Source of the DNA: Aptenodytes patagonicus
Lineage: Eukaryota; Chordata; Aves; Sphenisciformes; Spheniscidae
Length of the DNA stretch: 64,000 bases
Assembly: GCF_965638725.1 (NCBI RefSeq)
Contig: NC_134962.1
Location: 1,805,501 to 1,869,500, forward strand
Reading direction: 5' to 3'
The notes beneath the pieces are model-generated. The model was given only the letters and a program-made list of their open reading frames with translations, ran no database searches and was not told the DNA's origin. A program made the translations under genes and the position numbers. Shown here piece by piece: positions 51,721 through 64,000 of this stretch (its first letter is position 1; each line of letters starts with the position of its first letter).

Positions 51721-54700
51721 TGTTCCTCAAAAGCCAAGATTAGAGACAGACAGTGAAACAGAGGCTTTAGAGCTCCCAGTATTTATAGCTGATGTAACCT
51801 AATCAAATACACATTAAGGCAAAATAAATATCCACTTAGTCTCATAAGTACTAAAATACTCTCAGTACACCAAAACCCAAAAATGCATGAAGTTCCTCTT
51901 CACGGTGCCTCCAAAACCACTTCTCTCTTTTCTTTAGAATACAGCTTCTTTTAACAAGGTTTAGCCAAAGAATTATATGAATCAAAAGTATCCGTCACTG
52001 CCCAGTAATCTAAACTGTTTACTACAGTGCTTCAACAGTATGTAAACCAAGCTTTAGTAAATGAGCTTCTATTTTGCAATTTTTCAAGGCAACGGGTCAC
52101 GTGGCAGCCCAAGAGCTCCATCCAGCTCCTCCACATCTCATTTTTCCCACCGCTGAGACAGTCCCTGCGACTGCACGGATTCCAGGCACCGCTCGCAGGA
52201 AATCCCGATCGGGGCAGCGAGCTAAACATGGGATTAATGCTGCTCTAAAAAAACTGAGCTCATTAGTCTCTTTAACAAATAATTATTTTGCAGTTATTCT
52301 ATTACACCAGCCTACTTTCCAAAACACAGAAGCTTTAGAAAAGCTTTAGTAGTTTGTTGACTTGAAGGTTTTTTTTGTAATTATTTTTACTTTCAAATCA
52401 AACACGGGGAATACTTTTACGGTTTTGGCAACGGTAGTTCCATGCGTCCCTGAAACTCCGAAAGCAACACTTAACTGGTGAGGTTCTTATTTACACATGA
52501 AAGCCTAAAGTAAAACGAATACATGAAGCCCAATTACAAGCACCTTCTCACAGACACCACACATCCCAGCTGAGCACCGCACGACAAAACGCACTTCATT
52601 CCCAACCACACCGACCAGGCAGGCTTTAACAGATCCATAAACAGGAATAACGCTCACGCCAGTATAACACGAGCAGTACAACATCCCAAGCGCACGCAGG
52701 GTGGCTGTTGCGCAGAAATTTACACTTGGGCAAAACAAAACTGAGCTGTATGCTTGCTCTGCAAGGGAAGTACAGGCACAGGAAACTCGCTTGCTTTGCT
52801 ACACTATGCAAAGCCCAAATCCAGATCAGAAATCCCATTTATCAGCAGGCATACCACTGCTACCAGAAGAAAAGCAAAAGACAAAACAAAGAAAAAAAGA
52901 TTTTACTGGAAACTCTATAAACTGAGCTCTTGTCATAAACCCAGGTATGAGAAAACCAAAGCAAAAGGCAGGGACCTGTCAACCACAGTGTATCAGCATC
53001 AAGGTCATCACTGGTGAGAAATTCAGCATTACATATATTTTTAGTTCCCTCCCCCCTTTTTCTTTTAAATGAAGTTGTACTAGTCAAAAAAAAAAAAAAA
53101 AAAAAAAATCAAGAAGTACTACAGACATCTGCCAGCCCCTTGGGAAGGGCTACGGCAGAAATAAAGGTGATGCAACTCACTAAAAGTATCCAAGTGAAAT
53201 GTTAACGTGATAAATTATTTTCCAAGATCTAGGAGAAAATTGACAGTAAAAAGCATTAAACCTAGTCAAACAACTGAAAAAATATACATGCCATCTCAGA
53301 AAGACCGTGGAAAAGCTGCTCCATTTTAAAGAATCCATTTAGGTACCTTAATTAATTACTTCAATACACAGAAACTTTTTCTTGTTTTTCTTCTCCCTCC
53401 CTTCAGTCACTTTTCCTCGGTACAGCTTAAACTCAGCTGTTACCAAACTACCTCCTCATGTCTGCTTCTCTCACACCATTTATTTCTAGTTTGTGTTTTT
53501 ACCTTCTCAGTAAACCCCGAGTCGTGTTTTCTGTTGTTTCCCAGACTCCCAATGCTATTATTCTCTTTCATAATTTTTTTTTTTTAAATAATTTTTTCCT
53601 CTTTCAACTTTTATTCCTGCTCTCTCATGTACATAGTCAAACATCTAGAAATCTGTAGCTGGAGGACTAAACCCATGAGAAAAGAGAAAGGCATGAATAA
53701 AAGCCATACAAGATTACATCTGCTGCTGGAAAATTCAAAGCAGAAACAAACTCTTCCCCAAGAACTAAAGGCAACGTTTTGCCAGGTTGCTATTCCTCAA
53801 TATTGCTCTTTTCATTACGGTCTCAAGGTAAGAGCAGATCCAAGAAGTCTGTCATCTTCTCTTCAAAGTCCCTTTCTGTTTGGCAGAAATACAAAGCAGC
53901 AATGTTTCCCCCTCGGCCTTCTGAGTTTCCAGGATGATGAGGTTGCCTGACGCACATCGTCAAGCGACTGCCTACCTAATCAAAGTGGCCCAGCGGCCAG
54001 TGAGGTAGGGGGGTCAGCCAGCAAACACGGCACTCCTTGAAAGGAGTGCAACGGGATCTAGCTTATCGTTTACAGCCAAAGCTTTAAGCCAGTTTCTGTA
54101 AGTTTTCTCTATCGCCCTGGCAAATTTCAGGAAGCTTTTAGGAGCCCCTCCAGCCCCTCCTCAACCCTCCTCGAATTTAGCGCTTTTTCACACAGCATGA
54201 GCCATTCCTCCAAGCACACCTTTCTGAACGGGAGGTTATCACTGCTCAGCGCCTGGAGTAAACTCTTTACAAGTCCCCACAACCTCCAAAACCAACGGCA
54301 ATTCAAGCCACCTCCTATCACAAGAAGGGTCCTTACCCCTTCTGCATAGCTCACCCGATCGCACAGCTCCAGTACGTGTTTTGGCAGAACTTAAGCCTGT
54401 GGGTGTTTCAGCAGAACGAACGCCATCGTCCTGCCGGTTTCACCAGCATCCTTTCAACCCGACATCAGTACCACCGTCAACTAAACCCAGCCAAAGTCTC
54501 TGGCTGCCTGCATTTTGTGGACACTTGCCAAAGCTAGGGGTGACAGCAAGATCCCACAACTATCTGGAGCTAATTAAAGAAACACTGGATAATCTTATAT
54601 CCTACTCTTATTTATAAAGCACACTTGACAGTCAAACAGTAGAACCCCCAGCTAAGTCCACCAAATACTTTCCCTCCTATAGGCAAACGTGAAGCAGGGC

Positions 54701-55037
54701 TGGCAAGTCATACTGCTCATTTTCTTTTTAACATATGTGAGAACAAAGCGCATAAAACCCACAAAGGTTTGGGTCTCTCCACCAAAGTTTATAGGTGGAG
54801 AGAATATTCTCTTTTTACGTAAATTAGGGTGGAAAGGTGAAGGGAAGGAAAGACAGACTTTCAGGTACGCGAGTCCTGCTGTCAGAAACAGGAAGGCAAG
54901 CACCAAGGGAAGTACAGTTTGAAAACAACAGCAACTGAAGATACATCTTAAGGGGTGTCACCAACTGACAGCGAGCGAGTAGCCGTCCTGACTTGTGACA
55001 GCGTTACTGCTGCATTACCTCAATCCATTTTTAAGAA

Positions 55038-55825
55038 CCGTAGAATAAACTAGGTTGAAAGTGACTTCAGGGCTACTTTTAGAGTTAGATCCCTTTGCTC
55101 AGGGGCTTGCACAGCCAAGTTCTGAATAGCTGCAGGGAGAAAGATACCACAACTTATCTGGGCCCTTCCTCCATCATTTGACCACTCTGTGAAGAATTTA
55201 CTCCTTTTACCCCATGAGAATTTCCCTTCCTGTAACTTGTGTCCATTACCTCTCATCCTTTCTCCACACACCTCTGAGAAGGGTCTGGCTCTGGACAATC
55301 CATCCACCCCCCTTCTCTTCTTCAAGGATAAACCAAGCTGTCTCACCCTCTCCTTGTACACAACATCTCAATGGCCTCGGCTGGCTTGTCAAAGTCATCC
55401 TTGTCCTGGAGATCCCCAAACTGGATCTTGTACTCCAAACGTGGTCTCACTTCCCTTGACATGCTAGGTACGCTCTTCATAAGGCAACTGAGCATGCAGC
55501 CAGCCTTCGCTGCTGCGAGGGCACGCAGACCCCTCTTCAGCCCGTTACTCACCAGAACACATTTTCTGCAAAGCTGCTTTCTCGCTCCTTGGCTGCCAAC
55601 CCATACTGGTACATGGGGTTATTCTGTCCCACATGCAGGACTTCACATTTGTCTTTGTTGAATTCATGCTGTGTCTGGCACCGCTGCCTTCCAGCATATC
55701 ATTCCTCCCAGTCTGGTGTCGTCCAACAACTTGCTGAGGGTTCACTCCATCCCACCGCCCAAGTTGTTAATGAACAAAGTAAACAGCATCGGCCCTGGAA
55801 GCTACCTGTGACGGATGCCAGCATC
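55038..55825 (-). mobile_element. CR1 LINE 3' region fragment (~0.8 kb)
   Basis: In order on the plus strand it is the antisense of the avian CR1 3' part: GGTTGAAAGTGACTTCAGG, GAATAGCTGCAGGGAGAAAG, CCCTTCTCTTCTTCAAGGAT, CTCCAAACGTGGTCTCACTT, CATGGGGTTATTCTGTCCCA and CTTGCTGAGGGTTCACTC. Diverged and missing most of the body, so an old, dead copy. Open frames over it come from the element. Confidence 0.85.
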
Positions 55826-58583
55826 ACACTTTCTGGGGTAGTTGTTTAGGATCCCCTGCACACAGCTGGGTAACTTTTAGTGTGGTGGCAAATGTCTTTG
55901 TTTGTTTGTTTGTTTAAAACATGACAGGCGGAAAGGGCAGAGGGGGGCAACGGAAGAGGTTGCAACGTTAGCAATTCCTTCTCCCACCCCAAATGCTCAT
56001 TCCTGCATCCACCCCGCTACTCCCTCAGTTGTACCAAAACTACATGTATAGTTGTGAGGTGAACTTGAGACAGGAACTAATATGTTAAAAATAAAATTGG
56101 TTTATTAAAAAAAAAAGTTATTTTTAAACCCAGATCAGTTCCCCGATCCGGTTCACTACATGGTTGCACAGACATTTTCACCGGAACAACTGCCGGAGAG
56201 CGTGGGGGTGCAATTAAGTACCAAGGGAAAGTGGGAGCCACTTAAACTCAGCTTTTCTTTCAAGGACACTGCCAAATTATGACCCGTGCTGAACTCTTCT
56301 GGAAAAAACCTTAGGTGAAATCAAAAACTTATTTTCTGAGGTTCTTCTACCTATTTGTGTCAAGTATCTATACAGATCTGCCTGACAGTAGATTTCATCT
56401 AAAATTTCAGGGATGATGTTGCTTGTATAAGCGTAGGAAGATTTGGCTTGATCTCCTTCAGTGCAAAAGATGTAATTAATTTTAAAAGTCACAGAAAAAA
56501 AAGAAAAAAGCTTTCATTTCCTACTGTTTTTTCTTGGGAATAAAAAAAAAAAAAAAAAAGGATCACCCAGGCTGGTAGAAAAATGACAATCTTGTACCAG
56601 CTGCTAAAAATATCCTCAAAGCTTGTATTTCAGATACCCCCTCCTTTCTAACAGAAATCCTTCAAAAGTGTTTCACAACTTACTATTTGTTAAGCAAACC
56701 CCAGCATTCTCACATACTGTAATATTTACATAGAGAAGTGATGCCATGAGCTATATTGGTTTTGATTAGCACTATTTTACAAACATAATAGTATACATGA
56801 CGTGGATATAATAAATGCGCGCAGCATTCAAAATAAGCTCCAATTTCATTACTCAGGAAACTATCATGCAAACATAGATATTTAACCACAACGTGTATGA
56901 ACATTAAAAACTGCTTTTACGTTAAAGACTGTAAGATATCTTAAGTGAATCGTTATGGAACCAAAACCGCGGGCTCCTTCAGGCTGCGCTTTCCCACCCC
57001 TCCTCTTCCAGGTTTGAGTCCTACTACAGCTTCTCAACTGTGACTCAGCAGGGCGACCTGGGACACCGTCCTGCACTGTCGGGATTTGAGTTGCTGAGAA
57101 ACACCATCCTGCCTAAAACTGCAAATTTCCAATGCTGTTACTGTTTCTGGAGGGCTCAGGGGGGAGTCCTTGCCAACTGAAAGGCAGCTTTCATCATATA
57201 GGTTTGAATATACTTTTCAAGCCTACAGCCATAGGATGTTCACCATATCCACACCATAGAATTTGTATCACCAAAAGAAACATTCTCCTCAATACCTCTA
57301 GAATAGTATTTCTAAAATAATTAAACAGACTTGTTCTACACAAATATGACCTGGTTTTATACTGATATTTCTGCAGTGGTATTCTAAAAGCACAAGTATA
57401 TCTCCATCTTTGTTTTCCTCAAAACAGTAATCAGTGTACAAATATCAACTGGAAAATTCCCCCCACTGCTCCAGGTATCTGGGGGGAAAAAAAAAAAAAC
57501 AAACAACCTCTTTCCTGTGATATTTGTTTTTCTAACTTTGAATCAAATTCTGCAGATATTTTTCTGTGGGCTGTGTCAGCAAAAGGAGCTCCTGGCCCCA
57601 AACCCAGCTGCTTGTTGCCACTCTCCCACCGCCTGTTAGTGACCCCGACTCAACTGTTGATACTACAGTTTGGGCTACAAAGTAAACCTGGTCAACCAAC
57701 TGATCTTCCCCAAAACAAGATACCACAAGACGCCCAAATCCAAAGAGGGGGAAAATGGTTAAACTGGGTGAGTTAATTATTTTTGAAACTACTGTAAAAT
57801 GGAATAATAAAGTGGTCTTCGCAGAAGCAGGAATGACCGAGCAGTGCAGAAATACCTTAAGCCACACTCTTTTTTCCCCAAAATATGCAGACTATCACTT
57901 TAAAAATATTAAGGTTGACTGCAAGCTTAACCTCTTTTTCTAAGTCTCATAACTCAGGCAGTAAAAGGACTGATACTATTCTCTGCTGCTCCTCAGTACA
58001 GTCTCTTGCTGCACATCTGCACATGAACAGACACAAACATGAAGGGATAGAAATATAACATCCAAGTATCACATTAAATATGAACACTAGTACTCATGAA
58101 ATGACAAGATGCTGAGTTATAAACTTTGAAAATCATCGAGAACAAATATTTACCTTTTGAAACAACTGCTTGCAAGAAATGGAAAAAAAAAAATCTGAGA
58201 CCAATACAGCAAAGTTAGTTTTTGGGTTTTATTCCTAGACACTGCATCTAAAGAATGAATTCCTACTATGTTTTAATGCAAAAGCAGCACTTCAAATAGG
58301 AAAGTGAAAGTCCTGAACAGCAGTGATTGTAAAGTAGGATTAGAATTGTTTTTTTAAGTTAAGATTTTGAAACCTTCTTGATTTCTTACTTGTAACTTCA
58401 GTAAAGAAACAAAAAAGGGTAAAATGGAAAAGTTGAGATCTCTGTAAAGATGAGCCTAGCGTAACCTTGGCACAAGGAACAAATCAAATAGTGAGAAGGG
58501 CACTCAAGAGAGGGGAAGTGCCTCTGATCTCTGGAGTTAAAGCAGATTAACAGAATCAGGGCTGTTACCATAGGGAGGAGGAA

Positions 58584-58603
58584 GGGGGGGGGGGGGGGGG
58601 GGG
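58584..58603 (+). repeat. G20 homopolymer
   Basis: Unbroken run of 20 G inside otherwise AT-rich intron; quadruplex-prone and length-unstable. Confidence 0.9.
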
Positions 58604-61600
58604 CTTTGGAGCCTGGGGAAAATGGAATGCAGGGTGGGGAAAGGAAACAGACACTGAGCTTTGAGCTAAAGCTGGTTTAGGGTGGAACCATTTTAAAGCC
58701 AGGGTGTAGCCAGGGAATAAGTGTCTAGGTTTAAAGCAGTGATTTTCATTTCCAGACTTGAAAATAACCTCACCTAACCCTTTAATAACAAAAACTCAAA
58801 AGAGTTATTCCTGCGAAGATTGCATCCTAATAATTTCATTAGCCTGTAACTGTGGTGATATGGAGAACCTGAATTATTCACTGAGCACTCTCTGCAATGT
58901 TTCTGCAAAATTCAGCATATGGACACAGAGGTCAGGGCGCTGTGTTTTTTGTTTGCTTGGGTTTGCATTTTGCTGCAACTAGCAGCTACCTCCATGCAGT
59001 AAACTTCATGCACGTGAAGAGAGTACCAAAGGCGGTCTAGAAACCTGGGCAGCTCCATAAGCCAGAGGAATGCAGAACATGGGCTAAGCTGATTTCGGCA
59101 CTAAGAAAGAATTCTGGGGGTGGCATTACAGCACAAATCTGTAACCCCTCCAGGTCTGGCTGAGAAAGAAAGCCTGGCGTCACTGACTACCACTGCTTAA
59201 GATGTCGAAATATCTCCCCAGTAAAAACATCACTAAAACCCCCTCAATTGTAGCAAAGAAAATTTTAATACCTTGCACCATGACTACAACTTCATGAAAA
59301 GCAGGTAGAAAAATGCAGTAATTCACTTAATTTTCCAAGTGGCAGGCAATTTGTCATTTACTATTACCTACCCTCAAAAATACTCCAACACCTTTCCAAT
59401 AAGCTGCATGTTTTGATCCAAAACATCTATCCTCCTTAAAAAGCGATCCTTCCAAAATTGATCATAAAAGAATGATCTAAATAATGAACTAACAGTAGGA
59501 AACTATTAAAATTTGAGCCCGTGTTCTTTTAGGACATCAGATATTTATCTGACAACTGAAATTTTAACCAGCCTAGTTTTCATTCATGGCTGTAACAAAT
59601 ACTTAAACACCTGCCTTAAATTTTTACATTGCAACCAGAACTTGGACCACGGCAGATGGACTTGAGACTCCATCTCTTCAAAGCAAAATCCATTTAAAGG
59701 AAGAGTAAATGATTGTGTTCTGTCCCAGTGATGTTTTTTTTCAGCTGCCACGCTACGCGGATCATTTCAACACTGCACGCTTTCAATCTGCCTGCTAAGA
59801 CGTCCCTTAGCATCTCCTTCAATACATTTGTTTTCGTCCCATAAAAATCTACAATTTACCAATATATCTTTATTTTAGATAAGATGAATAGTGCATACCC
59901 AGGATGTGATACCACGCCTCACAAAAAATACACTTTTCGTGCACTTTTTGAGGAGCAGGGAAAGAAGTTTTGTAAAGGTCAGAGTAGACGGCTCAATCTG
60001 CCACTAATGGGAGACAGGCAGGGCAGAACAGCATGTGGGAGCACTAGTGTTTACTGTGCAGCCGCATTTCAAGCTGGAGCAAGAGGTTTTTAATATTGGG
60101 CTGCAAAAGTTACAGAGAAGAGTGAAGAATGACTGTACAGGAAAGAGTTAGTCTCAGTAAGTTTTATCCATCTCTAACGGGAATAGCTGATTTTTAGGCT
60201 TTTCTACCCAATTAATTCATTGTGCCTTAACGCTCAACAGGTATTCCCGGTACAGACACGTTCTGGTTTAACCTTGCTCCCTCACCTCTTCAGTCTGTCT
60301 CAGATACCACCTTTACTACACCGAATTCAGGCTCTTTATTCTCAGAACTCGTTCTCAGTTCTCTTTTTCTATTGTCCCTCTTCCCGTTCCTTATACTCTT
60401 CTCTCCTATACCACACTACCCCTCCTTCGCTTTCCCTATCTCTATTCCGTGTTGGCATAAGCCTTCACACCAAATAGCCTCCGTCGCAGATTGCAAAGCC
60501 CCATTCTTTCTGAACTCGTTCACACGGCATTTTCTTCATTTCTTCATTAACATTAACCTTCAGTGCTAGCCTGCAGATCTGCTTTTCTCTTCTCTTTTAA
60601 ACACCAGCTCTTCTGGACAGGTAAATTGATTATTTATAAAGCATCATGTAAAGCCAGAAGTATTATACAGGTTTTGCAGAGCAAAAATCTTAAAGAGTTC
60701 CTTAAACACCTGAATCCTGAATACAAACACCATGCTCAATTTTTTCCTCTTCTCATTATGCAAGACATCTATTCCACTACTTGGACAAATATGCTTGCCA
60801 AGTATCACAACAGAAACAACAGAGTTTTCACTGTTTAAAAAAACAACAACAACAACAACAATAATAATAATTTTTTCAAAAATCAAGGAAAGATTTGAAG
60901 ATTTGCATTGAACAGGTGAGACAGTTACAGGAAGCCCGGTAGCTTGCTGAGAAAAAGACTTTTTTTGCAAGCATAAAATAATCCTGTAATAAGACAATCT
61001 ACACATTCACCTGCCTGCACTCAGACAGGTCCAGAGACCTCACCTGCACAAAATTAGCCGAGAGTTCAGCTAGACAGAGTTCTTTCTTGCCTCTCTCTGA
61101 AGCCTTCCGAAATGTAAATTCACTGTATGATCCAACTGTTAAGCATCTGTGCTCGCCAACAACTCCTGTAATCGTAACTTGCTCTCTAGAAACCAAGACA
61201 GAAAAAGGGATAGGAAAAGGCTTACGACACCAGCCGTCTCCAGTCTGCACAGAGAGCCAGTAGCACAACTCCCTGCAGCAGGCACTGAAATCGGATTGTG
61301 TCACCGGAAAATGAAGAACTTGACCGTCTCCTCACCACAAGGGAGGAAACTCATGCAAAATTAAAGATTTTGATGGGAAAATATTAAAGGAACTTGGAAC
61401 TCTGCAAAGTCAGAAGGATATAATGAAGTCCTGTCCATCCTTCCCATGAAGGTGGCTACTCTGGGCTGGCTTAAGTCCTGAAGCTTTTCTTACAGAATAC
61501 AACAATTTCACTACATGTCACCAAAGTAAAGCAAAAAGTTCCTGAACTGGTGTGTCTTTAAAAATGACTGTTCTGTTTTGAAAATAATTAGCTTCATTTC

Positions 61601-64000
61601 ACAGTCAATTGGCACATAAAAATTCACTCGCAGCTTTAGGATGCAAACACTCAGATGTGTGGGAGTATTTCCTTAGAAATAAATTCCTGAATCATAACTA
61701 CTATGCTTGAACTAACACATTAATAAAACCATCATTAAATTCTTCAAAAGACACCCTCCAAGTGACAGAGTTTTCCATTATATGAAGAGGCCAAACCAGC
61801 AACATTTTGCTAGCTTAACAGCTCTTCTAGTGAAGATAACTGTCCTCTCTGGTGAGAACATTTTAAATACCACCCAATCCTGTAGTCCAGGCGCTCAGGA
61901 TGTGTAATCCTGTAGAAAGCTTATCCAGCAACGTTAAAGGAACAACAACCTAAGGAAAATGAAGATGCACAAGACACAAGACTACTTCTGAATTTCATAA
62001 GCATCTTTAATATTAAAACTAACAAATAGGAATATGTTTCTTTAGAAAGCCTACGAAGTTCAAGAAAAAAGGTTAAAATAAAAGGCAGACCTGTTATTTT
62101 GGCAAGTCTGTGGAGGAAATTCTTCTTGGCTCAGTTATGAAGAAAGTTATTATTTATAAAAGCCCATCCTCCAGTTTACTTTGGAGAATTGCTGTTCCAA
62201 GTTAATGCGGCTTGGTGAGGAAAACATATATATGAATGTTTCATACAAGGAATGACAGACTGACATCCTGAACAACCCAAACAGGATGAGAAAGAAAAAA
62301 CCTAATGTGTTTTATGCTAAACAGAGAATCCAAATTAATAAATTGAAACTAGCATGAAAAGATGGTCCTCATCAAGCTCTGTGCTTGACTGATACCACCC
62401 TGTAGAAACTGAGAGCTTAATCACATTCTCAGTCTAGCATCTCGACTTAAGCTTGGATTCTTTTGCAAATCTTATTTGACCATTCTTTCTTGGAGGAAGA
62501 AGACACACTCTTCATGGCAGACATTAAGAATCTCAGCTATTTCCATGATGTTAGATTACCATTAATAAGATTACTCCAGACACTCCTTTTTATTTTAATC
62601 CGTAGTGTGATCAAATTCAAAGACTCTCAGCAGCATCCCACCAGCATCTGGAAACGAATCAACTGATTCAGAAAGAATATTCTTATCCTTTCAATTAAAA
62701 AAAAAAAAAAATCTGTGTCTTTTTGAGGCCCCATTGCATCATATTTAAGTACAGTCTACTGTATTTGAGACATTTTAGTACACTCTGCCTGCATCGATAA
62801 GAACATGTTTCTCACTGAAAGAAGCACCACTGTGAAGTGTAAATGAGCTGTTAGTTGTTTCAAAAGCAAAGTTTCAGTGACTGCAACGAGTTTCTTTGCA
62901 ATATAACATAAATTAAGTAATCCTGTGTAACACAGGAGTAGGGGAGTTTTTTTATCTGTGAAGTATACTGCCTCAAATAATCACTGAATTAAAAGGGTGA
63001 TCCAATGGTTACTTGCAAGATCCACCTTCCAAAATGCTGCTTGCATGTTGCTGAAATGCAATGCTGCTTGCAAGCAAGACCAAATGAGTATCTTGCACAG
63101 TTTCAGGAGTAAGACGCTAACATTGAACTTTTAAGATGGACTCTCCTAAATCAACTTTTGCATTGCCAGAAGGTCTGCGTTAGTCCTCCAGTATAGAGGC
63201 ATTTGCAAATGGTACCCAAGTTATCCCACAACGAGGGCTTTCAGACTTAACAAGCAGCATCTTAAAATAACTGAATAGATCAGAAAAGTGAATGAGCCTC
63301 AAAGAACAAAGAGTTCTAGGTAACTTTTTTTCCTTTTAGCTACTTATGAAAGAACATTCAGCACCCATTTCCTCAGCAAAGGAGTACCCTTCCATCTTAG
63401 CTATGAACAATACAGATAGGGACACTTCTAAATAAATGAGGTAAAGAAAGAGCCCTAGGCTATGAAGTCTGTTTTAAAGAACGAAGCCTGACACTACTAA
63501 ATCAAAGACAGCTTCAAGCTGAAATTTAAACACATCCCAAATACTCACTGCACAGTGCAGACACCTGCCATTATCTGTTTTCACACAAGAGAATCATTTT
63601 TTCTTCATGCACAGGAGCTAAGTTTGCAACACCTCCAGACTGCTTCTGAATTCTAGCAGGAAAGTGAAGAACCTGGGGTACCAATAACCAACCTAAGCAG
63701 AACCCTGTAGGCCTTGGCAACTTGGGAGATGGAGCAGTTCGCAAGAGGGTTGCTTCCACCTGCTGGAGATGGGAAATATTAATGTCAGACCAAAAGACCC
63801 TACTGCCTGTAGGGACCAAGATGGTGATGGTCTGGGGTAGCGGGGGTGCTTTCACGTCACACTGAAAGAGAAGCAATCTCACCCCAGCAACCAACTCGGA
63901 TTTCACCCAAACCACACAGACACACACGAGCACATGAGAGGCTTGCTGCTGACAAGGTGTCCAAGTGCTAACTGAAACTGAACATGCACAGATCTCAAAT

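Larger units (their letters stand above)
49124..64000 (-). other. Large upstream ZBTB46 intron (partial)
   Basis: No BTB-domain coding sequence is found on either strand, so the exon before 49123 must be off the right edge. Contents: C20 run (49289-49308), G20 run (58584-58603), SINE remnant (50779-50896), CR1 fragment (55038-55825) and a homeodomain-site cluster (51550-51720). The rest is unremarkable AT-rich sequence. Confidence 0.6.

Noticed and set aside
55050-55850. Several open frames of 60-100 codons near 55 kb
   Set aside because: All lie in the antisense of a CR1 3' region; they are repeat-derived.
63571-63933. 120-codon minus-strand frame at the right edge, considered as the missing ZBTB46 upstream exon
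   Set aside because: No BTB motif, no match to the pre-finger region of ZBTB46 and no clear paired splice sites.

Overview
The window is vertebrate nuclear DNA, most likely from a bird. Genes are split into short exons with consensus GT-AG junctions. There are CR1 LINE fragments, old tRNA-derived SINE remnants, a solo endogenous-retroviral LTR of a kind I associate with Neoaves rather than chicken, and long homopolymer C/G tracts typical of an avian GC-rich chromosome. The gene order ZGPAT - LIME1 - SLC2A4RG - ZBTB46 is the arrangement of human 20q13.33. All four genes were identified from their translated exons, and splice phases were checked junction by junction.

Layout: (1) 1-5150, plus strand: the last three coding exons of ZGPAT (rest of the G-patch, C-terminal region) and a roughly 2 kb 3'UTR. 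(2) 5151-10113: no recognisable gene; one YY1-type site. (3) 10151-13036, plus strand: LIME1, a small transmembrane tyrosine-motif adaptor in five coding exons, with a solo LTR flanked by a 5-bp duplication in its last intron. (4) 13037-16469: intergenic, with a 17-bp minisatellite, then a 100-N assembly gap. (5) 16780-22565, plus strand: CpG-island promoter and the complete SLC2A4RG gene in eight coding exons. Intron 1 holds a perfect G/C hairpin and a ~140-bp minisatellite rich in GGATCC. (6) 22570-23655: the space between two convergent 3' ends. (7) 23660-64000, minus strand: the 3' part of ZBTB46, with a ~5 kb 3'UTR, two zinc-finger coding exons, one upstream shared exon and very large introns. 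The BTB exon lies beyond the right edge.

Main discovery: inside the 14.2 kb ZBTB46 intron there are three further minus-strand exons (42739-42911, 41481-41532, 40836-41389). Their splice sites are strong and their phases join perfectly to one another and to the shared ZBTB46 exon at 48842-49123. Together they encode a 259-residue alternative C-terminus with four C2H2/C2HC zinc fingers, its own stop codon and a nearby AATAAA. This would be a BTB gene choosing between two different zinc-finger C-termini, the logic known from Drosophila lola, tramtrack and broad. I do not recall it for ZBTB46, and it needs RNA and comparative evidence.

The genes are neighbours rather than an operon: a nuclear repressor (ZGPAT), a lymphocyte membrane adaptor (LIME1) and two zinc-finger transcription factors (SLC2A4RG, ZBTB46).
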